From: an uncultured Chloroflexota bacterium
GTDB lineage: Bacteria; Chloroflexota; Anaerolineae; Aggregatilineales; Phototrophicaceae
NCBI GenBank assembly: GCA_937974245.1
Contig: CALJKV010000075.1
Span: forward strand, 1-22,136
Direction: 5' to 3'
Length of the DNA stretch: 22,136 nt
This document shows, piece after piece, positions 16,461 to 22,136 of this stretch. The notes under the pieces were generated by a model, which was not told the origin of the DNA, did no database searches, and was given only the letters and a program-made list of their open reading frames with translations. Every line of letters starts with the position of its first letter. Position 1 is the stretch's first letter. Made by a program: the position numbers and the translations under genes.

Positions 16461-17489
16461 ATGAGCGCCATTACATTAGGGGGAGATCTCGTTCATTACG
16501 AAGTGCTGGGGCGAGGTCGTCCGGTATATCTCCTGCACGGCTGGATTGGTTCCTGGCGCTATTGGGTGCCAACCATGCAGCAGTTGCAGGCCAAATATCG
16601 TGTCTATGCAATTGACCTGTTTGGCTTTGGCGACTCCGGTAAAAATGAGAGCCGGTATACACTCGACCACCAGGTGCAAATGCTGATAGATTTCATGAAG
16701 GATATGGGGCAGCCTAAAACCGCACTCATCGGGCATGGCTTAGGTGCGCTAGTTGCCATCGAAATCGCCCGCCGTGACCCCGAACGTATCCCCCGCCTGG
16801 TGCTGGTTAACCCACCGCTGTTCGATCCGGGCGACCTGCCGACGCGGATTCCAGCAGGCCGCCCGGTGGCACTCACCGATAACCGTCCACTCAGCGACGG
16901 CGCCGCCAGCCCCGAAGCGACTATCATGAATGCCAGTTCTGCCATGCGGGCCGCGTTGCTGGAGGCTTCCAAGGCTCGGACACAAAGCGAGATGGCTTCA
17001 GCAGCCGCTCAGCTCTCCGCCCTGGAACACAACGAGTCGAAACGTTCGACAGCTCCGGTCAGTAATCCGCTCCTTGAAAAAATCGGGGGAAGCGACCTGG
17101 AAACCCTGTTGGGGCGCTGTTTCAAGCGTTCCGAGCCGGAGCATGAAAAACTTCTGGTGGATGTCAATAAAGCCGATCAAAAAGCGGTAAAGTCCAGTAT
17201 CATGAATTTTGACAGCGGGCGTTTGTTAGATACCATTCGCCTGTTACCCATGCCGGTGATTATCATTCACGGCACGGATGATATGCTGCTGGAGCAGCCC
17301 AACGAGGATATCTGGACATATATCACGGGAGAGAGAGACGACCGGTTACTGCCGATCCCGCTGCAAGGTGTCCGCCACTTCCCAATGCTAGAATACGAAC
17401 GCTTTCCTCGTCTGGTCAGCGATTTCCTGGATATTCCCAACATCAGCGAACTGGAGATCAAAGAACGGTGGAAGCGCCGCACGCGGTGA
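16461..17489 (+). CDS. Alpha/beta-hydrolase-fold protein lacking the nucleophile serine
   Basis: 342 residues with the alpha/beta hydrolase fold. The oxyanion-hole region is LLHGWIG (24-30), followed by IDLFGFGDSG (51-60), and the nucleophile elbow reads LIGHGLGA (89-96). In active relatives the middle residue of GxSxG is Ser; here it is Gly93 (codon GGC). The acid is present in HGTDD (270-274) and the histidine in VRHFP (His306). Without a serine, ordinary ester or amide hydrolysis is unlikely, so the protein may bind a ligand, use another chemistry, or have lost activity. The cap region (about 130-250) is enlarged and rich in Ala, Ser and charged residues. The C-terminus is strongly basic. 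There is no signal peptide. It starts about 260 bases after the CheY gene in a stretch with no clear promoter, and thiamine pyrophosphokinase follows 25 bases later, so the two probably share an mRNA. Confidence 0.88.
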   Translation: MSAITLGGDLVHYEVLGRGRPVYLLHGWIGSWRYWVPTMQQLQAKYRVYAIDLFGFGDSGKNESRYTLDHQVQMLIDFMKDMGQPKTALIGHGLGALVAIEIARRDPERIPRLVLVNPPLFDPGDLPTRIPAGRPVALTDNRPLSDGAASPEATIMNASSAMRAALLEASKARTQSEMASAAAQLSALEHNESKRSTAPVSNPLLEKIGGSDLETLLGRCFKRSEPEHEKLLVDVNKADQKAVKSSIMNFDSGRLLDTIRLLPMPVIIIHGTDDMLLEQPNEDIWTYITGERDDRLLPIPLQGVRHFPMLEYERFPRLVSDFLDIPNISELEIKERWKRRTR

Positions 17490-17514
17490 TGAAACCTCTA
17501 CGGATCGCACAGCG

Positions 17515-18168
17515 ATGAAACAAGTCCTGATCTTCGCCAACGGCGACGCTAATGACGGGCCAATGGTACAACAGACGCTGGCGGCGGCGCTTGACGCCTA
17601 CGTGATTGCGGCGGATGGCGGGGCGCGGTTAGCCCGCCGTTTTGGATGCATTGTTGACACGGTGATCGGGGATATGGATTCGCTGGAAACCGGCGAATTA
17701 CATGATCTGGCTGCCGATCAGGTACAAATTTTGCGCTACCCGCCGGAAAAAGACGAAACTGATCTTGAACTGGCACTGAATTATGCGGCGCATCTGGAGG
17801 CAGATTGGATTCGCGTCATTGGCACTGTTGGCAACCGGCTCGACCAGACCCTGAGTAATGTCTACCTGATGGCGCTGCCCAATCTGCGCGGGCGGGATGT
17901 ACGGCTGGTATCGGGCAACCAGGAAGCCTTTCTCTTGTTGCCCGGTGACTGGCAGGTAGAGGGCGCACCCGGCGATACTCTGTCGCTGGTGCCGCTGGGG
18001 GGCGCGGTAGAACACATCGAGACTGATCAACTGCGCTATCCACTACGCGGCGAGACCCTGGCATTTGGCCCGGCACGCGGTGTCAGCAATGTGATGCAGG
18101 CCAAAACCGCACGCATCCAGTTTGAAACCGGCATCCTGCTGGTCGTGAGGACGCTTGGGCGGGCGTGA
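17515..18168 (+). CDS. thiN: Thiamine pyrophosphokinase
   Basis: 217 residues, the usual length for bacterial thiamine pyrophosphokinase (thiamine + ATP to thiamine diphosphate + AMP). Family motifs are all visible: ADGGA at 33-37, GDMDS at 52-56 (metal and diphosphate site), EKDETDLELAL at 78-88, and GTVGNRLDQTLSN at 103-115. A GVSN segment in the C-terminal beta domain belongs to the thiamine-binding part. It is cytoplasmic. The symbol follows the Bacillus usage for this single-function enzyme. The gene lies 25 bases after the hydrolase-like gene with no strong ribosome site, so translation may depend partly on its neighbour. A terminator-like hairpin follows 10 bases after the stop. No TPP riboswitch is visible upstream, which fits a salvage or housekeeping role. 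Confidence 0.95.
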   Translation: MKQVLIFANGDANDGPMVQQTLAAALDAYVIAADGGARLARRFGCIVDTVIGDMDSLETGELHDLAADQVQILRYPPEKDETDLELALNYAAHLEADWIRVIGTVGNRLDQTLSNVYLMALPNLRGRDVRLVSGNQEAFLLLPGDWQVEGAPGDTLSLVPLGGAVEHIETDQLRYPLRGETLAFGPARGVSNVMQAKTARIQFETGILLVVRTLGRA

Positions 18169-18177
18169 CAGCCTTTC

Positions 18178-18207
18178 ACTCCCCGGAAGCGCTCGCCGGG
18201 AGTTTTT
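18178..18207 (+). terminator. Rho-independent terminator after thiamine pyrophosphokinase
   Basis: The left arm actccccgg (18178-18186) pairs with ccgggagt (18196-18203) with one bulged C. The loop contains aagcgctcg and the stem runs into five T residues (18203-18207). It sits between the stop at 18168 and the next start at 18224, so the DUF402 gene depends on read-through or on a promoter I cannot see. Confidence 0.7.
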
Positions 18208-18223
18208 GAACACGGGAGTTCTT

Positions 18224-18700
18224 ATGTCTGCGATAGTAGTGCAAAAATTCAACCACAACGGCCAACTCATTACCAAGTATGATGGCGCTGTCCTGGATAG
18301 TGGGCCGCATTGGGTTTGTTTGCGGGCCATTTTCCAACGCGCCGATGTTAACCTGGGGTTTGTCACATTCCGTCAGGGGGATGTGTTTATTGAGTGGTTT
18401 TACGATGACCGCTGGTACAATATTTTCCAGGTGCAGGATGGGGAGAGTTCGCGCATTAAGGGATGGTATTGTAATATCACGCGCCCGGCAGAACTGCAGA
18501 AGGAAATGATCCGCGCCGACGATCTGGCGTTGGATGTGTTTGTCAGGCCCAGCGGCCAGGTTATTCTGCTGGATGAAGATGAATTCAGCGCCCTTGACCT
18601 GCCAACCGAGGAACGCATGGCTGCCCTGCGGGCTGTTGAAATGATTCGTCGGGCTGTGACGGAACGCGAAGCCCCTTTTGATCGCATCGCCCCACGCTAA
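18224..18700 (+). CDS. DUF402 domain protein (Ntdp/FomD-like, possible nucleotide phosphohydrolase)
   Basis: 158 residues matching the DUF402 fold: WYCNIT at 81-86, acidic residues D99-D100 and D104 in ADDLALDVFV, and the hallmark LDEDEF at 116-121, followed by a C-terminal helix. Characterised relatives include S. aureus Ntdp, a nucleoside tri- and diphosphatase, and FomD, which acts on a cytidylyl phosphonate. The conserved Asn and acidic residues are the metal-binding set in those proteins. The substrate here is unknown. The frame is open back to 18155, but that would overlap the preceding gene and the terminator. The ATG at 18224 has a CGGGAG ribosome site about 6 bases upstream and fits the family start. 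It converges with the universal stress gene, leaving 78 bases between the stops with no strong hairpin. Confidence 0.88.
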   Translation: MSAIVVQKFNHNGQLITKYDGAVLDSGPHWVCLRAIFQRADVNLGFVTFRQGDVFIEWFYDDRWYNIFQVQDGESSRIKGWYCNITRPAELQKEMIRADDLALDVFVRPSGQVILLDEDEFSALDLPTEERMAALRAVEMIRRAVTEREAPFDRIAPR

Positions 18701-18778
18701 AACCGGCAGGGACTGCCTTGACCAGCAGCCCCAGCGTATGTCGCGCCAGAACCCGATATAACCGAGCGCTACCGCCGT

Positions 18779-19246
18779 TCAATCATTACTTTTATCGGGG
18801 CGAACCAGCAGAACAGGCACTTTGACACATTCCATGACCTTATGGGTGATGCTGCCAAACAGGAAACGCCCTAACCCGGTGCGCCCATGCGTGCTCATGA
18901 CCACCAGATCACACCCCTCGTCATTTACATAATCGCAGATCAAACTGGCGATCCCCACGCCCTCAATAAACTGGATGCGAACCTCAGTGTTTTCACTGCG
19001 AAGGGTCGAGCGCAGACCGATCAGATACTGTTTGACTTCCTCTCGCAGATTCTGAATCTGTCCTTCTTGCCCGGCCAGGGCAATCTGATCGGTGAACTCA
19101 TGCGTGGGGGGACGAAAAACATGCAGCAAAATCAGTTCGGCATGGTTGTTCCGAGCAATGTCCACTGCGTGCGGAATCGCTCGTTCAGACCATCCCGAAC
19201 CATCCAGTGGAACGACGATTTTTTTGTAGCGACCTTGTGCTGACAT
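18779..19246 (-). CDS. Universal stress protein (UspA family)
   Basis: 155 residues, a single Usp domain. The first strand KKIVVPLDGSGWSERA (8-23) carries Asp15. The C-terminal ATP-binding motif is present as S118-T-H-G121, nine residues, then G131-S132, followed by HKV and the final strand VPVLLVRP (143-150). The ATP-binding subclass of Usp proteins (such as MJ0577) carries this motif, so ATP binding is likely. Its client or stress signal is not visible. I prefer the ATG at 19246, six bases after the AGGAG ribosome site (19257-19253), over the GTG at 19249. It is transcribed divergently from the PUCC-type MFS gene. The shared 150-base upstream region contains an inverted repeat that could regulate it. 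Confidence 0.94.
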   Translation of the reverse strand: MSAQGRYKKIVVPLDGSGWSERAIPHAVDIARNNHAELILLHVFRPPTHEFTDQIALAGQEGQIQNLREEVKQYLIGLRSTLRSENTEVRIQFIEGVGIASLICDYVNDEGCDLVVMSTHGRTGLGRFLFGSITHKVMECVKVPVLLVRPDKSND

Positions 19247-19267
19247 CACAAACTCCTATGTGCATGA

Positions 19268-19295
19268 TGAACATATTTTTATTGTACCATGTTCA
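19268..19295. repeat. Inverted repeat between the stress protein and MFS genes
   Basis: TGAACAT (19268-19274) and ATGTTCA (19289-19295) are perfect 7-bp arms 14 bases apart. A TACAAT sequence on the minus strand (19286-19281), a possible -10 box for the stress gene, lies between the arms. This suggests an operator, but no regulator is assigned. Confidence 0.4.
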
Positions 19296-19327
19296 CCATT
19301 TACACACGTAAAGGCTTCCTCAGCCTA

Positions 19328-19355
19328 TTGACGTCTGGCACAAGAATGTTATAAT
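19328..19355 (+). promoter_or_regulatory. Sigma-70 promoter of the PUCC-type MFS gene
   Basis: TTGACG (19328-19333), a 16-base spacer and a perfect TATAAT (19350-19355). The predicted start near 19362 leaves about 36 bases to the ATG at 19398. Confidence 0.8.
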
Positions 19356-19397
19356 CTCGCGATAAATCTCATAAAATCTACAAAAATCGAGTACCCA

Positions 19398-20816
19398 ATG
19401 ACCGAAACAACTCACGAAGATCAACAGTCTTTACAGAATCTCCCTATCAAGAATAACCTGAAGATCGCGTTGTTTCATCTCGGTTCGGGCATGGCGGATG
19501 TCATCACTGCCGGAGTCTGGAACCGGATCATGATTACTGACCTGGGATTCGCGGCCACACCGATCAGCCTGTTAGTTGGGCTGCGCTACTTCCTGGCACC
19601 CCTGGGGGTCTGGGCCGGGCGTGTCTCCGACGAACGAGTCGTTGGCGGCTACCGACGATTGTTCTGGATATGGCTGGGACGGCTGATGATGGTTATCAGC
19701 ATCCTCGGCACGGGCTTGCTGACGGCAGACCTGGCACGCGGCACGGAAGCAACCCCGATGGTATGGCTGCTTTTAACCGGCTCACTCCTGCTCTTTAGCC
19801 TGGGATCGGCGCTTTCCGGCAGCACCTTTCTGGCGCTCATCTATGACCGGGCGCACCCCAAGCAGCGCGGACGTGCGGTGGGCATTGTGTGGACATTCCT
19901 GCTGCTCGGCTTCACGATTGCCGGCATTCTCTTCGGCGTTCTGCTGCCCTCCAACCAGGAAGAAGGCAGTGCGGCGGTAGGTGGCCTGAGCTTCTCGCCG
20001 GATACCCTGCAAACACTGTTTGTCGTCGGGGCGCTGTTGATGGGTGTGCTGTGGTTCTTCTCCCTGGTGGGCGAAGAACGCCGGGGCAGCGGGGCCGCCG
20101 CCGTACAGGCCGAACCGAAATCCAAGACCACCCTGCGCCAGGACATCAAGCTGGCCTGGGATAACCGCCAGACGCGGTTCTTCTTCTGGTACCTGGCACT
20201 TTCTATGATTTTCGCCTTCACCCAGGATTTGATACTCGAACCCTTTGCCGGGGATGTGTTCCAGATGGACGCCGCCCACACCACCCGCTTTGCAGCCTAT
20301 TGGGGCAGTATGTCTATCATAGGGACAGTGCTGTTTCTGTGGCTTTCCCGCCGCTATCCGCGCCTGACCAATACCAGGATGTCGCACATCGGCGTGTGGG
20401 TGCTGATCATAACGTTTGCCGTTTTCGCAGCATCGTCATTAGGCGAAATTCGCGGGCTGGTGACGCCGGGTCTGATCCTGTTGGGAATCGGCCTGGGCGT
20501 GTGGAATGTCGGCACGCTGGGGATGATGATGGAAATGAGTCCCTTTGGTCGCGCCGGGACATTCCTGGGATTCTGGACGCTGGTCGTCACTCTGGCGCGG
20601 GGTTTCGGGGTGACATTAGGCGGTTTTGTGCGCGATATTGCCGTCCAGCTCACTGGCAACGTCACCCTTTCTTACGGGGTTGTGTTTGGCCTGGAGGCCA
20701 TTGGATTGATTGTCGCATTGTGGGCGCTCAGTCAGGTAAATGTACAGTATTTCCAAGCAGAACAAGGCGAAACCCAAACAGACGCCACATCGGTGCTGGC
20801 GGCGGCGCTGGACTAG
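19398..20816 (+). CDS. PUCC-family (BCD-type) major facilitator membrane protein
   Basis: 472 residues with about twelve hydrophobic segments in two halves, joined by a charged loop at about 226-258. Features of the PUCC family are visible: WNRIMITDLG at 41-50 (like the LNRxMixELG of PucC/LhaA), LAPLGVWAGRVSDE at 66-79 followed by RR in the next loop, and DLILEPFAGDVF at 277-288 with TTR at 295-297. Characterised members (PucC, LhaA, Bch2-type) help deliver or assemble bacteriochlorophyll into light-harvesting complexes. Relatives also occur in bacteria not known to be phototrophic, where the substrate is unknown. There is no photosynthesis gene in this window, so pigment delivery cannot be claimed. 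The ATG is 36 bases after a predicted transcription start, with a weak ribosome site. The gene is monocistronic: its own promoter lies before it and a strong terminator after it. Confidence 0.88.
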   Translation: MTETTHEDQQSLQNLPIKNNLKIALFHLGSGMADVITAGVWNRIMITDLGFAATPISLLVGLRYFLAPLGVWAGRVSDERVVGGYRRLFWIWLGRLMMVISILGTGLLTADLARGTEATPMVWLLLTGSLLLFSLGSALSGSTFLALIYDRAHPKQRGRAVGIVWTFLLLGFTIAGILFGVLLPSNQEEGSAAVGGLSFSPDTLQTLFVVGALLMGVLWFFSLVGEERRGSGAAAVQAEPKSKTTLRQDIKLAWDNRQTRFFFWYLALSMIFAFTQDLILEPFAGDVFQMDAAHTTRFAAYWGSMSIIGTVLFLWLSRRYPRLTNTRMSHIGVWVLIITFAVFAASSLGEIRGLVTPGLILLGIGLGVWNVGTLGMMMEMSPFGRAGTFLGFWTLVVTLARGFGVTLGGFVRDIAVQLTGNVTLSYGVVFGLEAIGLIVALWALSQVNVQYFQAEQGETQTDATSVLAAALD

Positions 20817-20849
20817 CGGAAATCCCGACAGAAAACTGATGCGAAGTCT

Positions 20850-20882
20850 GGGGAGCGACAACAAGCGCTCCCCTTGTGTTTT
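20850..20882 (+). terminator. Rho-independent terminator of the MFS gene
   Basis: A perfect 8-bp stem: GGGGAGCG (20850-20857) pairs with CGCTCCCC (20866-20873), with an 8-base loop, followed by the T-rich ttgtgtttt (20874-20882). It lies 33 bases after the MFS stop and just before the end of the convergent serine hydrolase gene. Confidence 0.85.
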
Positions 20883-20885
20883 CAT

Positions 20886-22136
20886 CTATGAAGCGTGCGC
20901 TGTCAGCTGGGCCATTTGCGGTGGCACGAACGACACATTGACTGTCATTTCAATAGTCATCTGACCTTCAGTGAAGCGACAAACCACCGTGTGGTAAAAC
21001 GGCGTCTCAACCAGCCTGACGACCAGTGTCAGAGCGTTCTCGCTTGTCCATGCACCGCTGGCGGCGATCTGTGCCCGCTCAAACGATGGTGGCTGGCTAA
21101 ATAAGGTTGTCTGGCCTTTTTGCCAGATGCCATAACCACAGGTGATATGTTCCTCGCCTGCCGCAGTTTTGGCACGAACGACATAACCGGACTCTGCCGC
21201 TGTCAGTGTGAGCGTTTCGATATTCAACTCATTAGCATCCACTTTGTAAATCCGGCCCAACACGCGGGCGGCCAGTGGTGATGAAACCTGTCCCTGCACC
21301 GGCAGAACAGCCAGACCGGACAGCTTCTCGCTCAGAGCATTCCGGGCGGCGGCATCATCGGGCAGTGAATCACTGCACATCTCCGGCAGCAGAATCTCCC
21401 AGACCAGACTCAAGGGGGGCTGCATATCCCCTAATCCGCCGGTGATCGCCAGCACCGCATCCTGTTCGGGCATCACGATGCAATACTGACCGAACGCACC
21501 GTCACCCCGGTAAGCATTATGGCGGCAGCGCCAGAATTGGTAGCCGTAACCCTGCGCCCAGTCGCTTGCCGCATCATCGCCATTCGACACATGAAAAGCA
21601 GTCGCCTCCCCTACCCAGGATTCCGGCAGAACGCGACCGCTCCCCCATATCCCCTTTTGCAGATAAAGCTGGCCGAACCGGGCGATGTCCTCGGTTTTGA
21701 TGCTCAACCCAAAACCGCCGGTATTGATTCCCTGGGGTGATTCTTCCCAAACAGCATTTTCAATACCTAATGGTTCGAATAATCGCGGTCTCAGATAATC
21801 AACCAGCTTCATGCCAGTCGTTTTCTGCACGATAGCCGACAGTATATATGTCGCGCCTGTGTTATACAGGAAGTGCGTACCAGGCTGATGCAAAACAGGC
21901 ACTTCAAAGAAACCCCTCGTCCAGTTACCGTCGGCGCGCCCCGTCATACACGGTGTGGTATCTTCAGCGTGGCCGGTGGACATAGACAGCAGATGACGTA
22001 CACACATCTCCGCGAGATACGCATTCACCTCGGCGGGGGCTTCATCCGGGAAGAAATTCAGCACCGGGTCATCTACTGAGAAGCACCCTTCTGTCACCGC
22101 CAGACCGATGGCAGTGGATGTAAAACTCTTGCTGAG
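20886..22136 (-). CDS. Beta-lactamase/class C-like serine hydrolase, N-terminus beyond the window
   Basis: 416 residues are visible. The frame stays open to the right edge, so the true start is outside. The first visible residues, LSKSFTSTAIGLAV, are the end of the S-x-x-K motif (usually SxSK): the lysine is present and the catalytic serine should be encoded by the codon just beyond 22136. The tyrosine motif appears as YNTG at fragment residues 91-94. The KTG-equivalent region is YRGDGAFGQ at 209-217. After about residue 260 comes a separate beta-rich C-terminal domain that I do not recognise. Such proteins are usually esterases, D-aminopeptidase-like enzymes or peptidoglycan-related hydrolases rather than antibiotic resistance enzymes. 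The localisation signal, if any, is off the window. It converges with the MFS gene. Confidence 0.9.
   Translation of the reverse strand, partial: LSKSFTSTAIGLAVTEGCFSVDDPVLNFFPDEAPAEVNAYLAEMCVRHLLSMSTGHAEDTTPCMTGRADGNWTRGFFEVPVLHQPGTHFLYNTGATYILSAIVQKTTGMKLVDYLRPRLFEPLGIENAVWEESPQGINTGGFGLSIKTEDIARFGQLYLQKGIWGSGRVLPESWVGEATAFHVSNGDDAASDWAQGYGYQFWRCRHNAYRGDGAFGQYCIVMPEQDAVLAITGGLGDMQPPLSLVWEILLPEMCSDSLPDDAAARNALSEKLSGLAVLPVQGQVSSPLAARVLGRIYKVDANELNIETLTLTAAESGYVVRAKTAAGEEHITCGYGIWQKGQTTLFSQPPSFERAQIAASGAWTSENALTLVVRLVETPFYHTVVCRFTEGQMTIEMTVNVSFVPPQMAQLTAHAS

Noticed and set aside
19398..20816. A photosynthesis gene cluster around the PUCC-type gene
   Set aside because: The neighbours are a universal stress protein and a serine hydrolase; no pigment or reaction-centre gene is present.
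20886..22136. Antibiotic-resistance beta-lactamase
   Set aside because: The fold is shared by many esterases and peptidases. The extra C-terminal domain and the sequence style fit the general serine hydrolase group, and resistance cannot be inferred.
1..22136. CRISPR array, tRNA, rRNA, insertion sequence or attachment site
   Set aside because: Reading both strands, I found no regularly spaced repeats, cloverleaf-like segments, transposase frames or terminal inverted repeats.

Overview
The window looks like ordinary chromosome from a free-living bacterium with fairly high GC. I infer Chloroflexota, probably an Anaerolineae-like lineage. The reasons are the style of the giant multi-GAF histidine kinase, the PUCC-type major facilitator, the long U32 protein with two cysteine clusters, and the general codon style. 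There is no rRNA or marker gene, so this placement is only moderately supported. I see no tRNA, rRNA, CRISPR array, transposase or phage gene.

Left part (1-6300): a minus-strand SDR oxidoreductase (159-980), a plus-strand AT-rich SUKH/SMI1-KNR4-type orphan (1246-1785), and three more minus-strand genes in the order TetR regulator (5551-6198), U32/RlhA-like protein (2920-5433) and small exported protein (1803-2897). The SDR and TetR genes lie about 5 kb apart but carry almost the same promoter: 41 of 47 bases match. Each has a TTGACA -35 box, a 17-base spacer and a GATAAT -10 box that overlaps a palindrome. This strongly suggests that the TetR protein represses itself and the SDR.

Middle (6597-16199): a three-gene signalling block on the plus strand. 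It holds a response regulator with a degenerate GGDEF-like domain, a 2736-residue histidine kinase, and a single-domain CheY-like receiver. The kinase has one N-terminal membrane helix, about twelve GAF domains, three PAS-like domains and an intact HisKA/HATPase core. The gene order suggests that one or both receivers are phosphorylated by the giant kinase.

Right part (16461-22136): an alpha/beta-hydrolase-fold protein whose nucleophile serine is replaced by glycine, followed by thiamine pyrophosphokinase. A likely terminator hairpin separates these from a DUF402 (Ntdp/FomD-like) protein. Then come a minus-strand universal stress protein, a divergent PUCC-family (bacteriochlorophyll-delivery-type) MFS protein with a good sigma-70 promoter and its own terminator, and the 3' part of a beta-lactamase-family serine hydrolase. 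The right window edge cuts that last gene inside its SxxK motif.

The most notable points are the shared TetR/SDR promoter-operator, the very long GAF kinase with its flanking receivers, the Ser-to-Gly change in the hydrolase, the PUCC-type gene with no photosynthesis genes beside it, and the AT-rich SUKH orphan.
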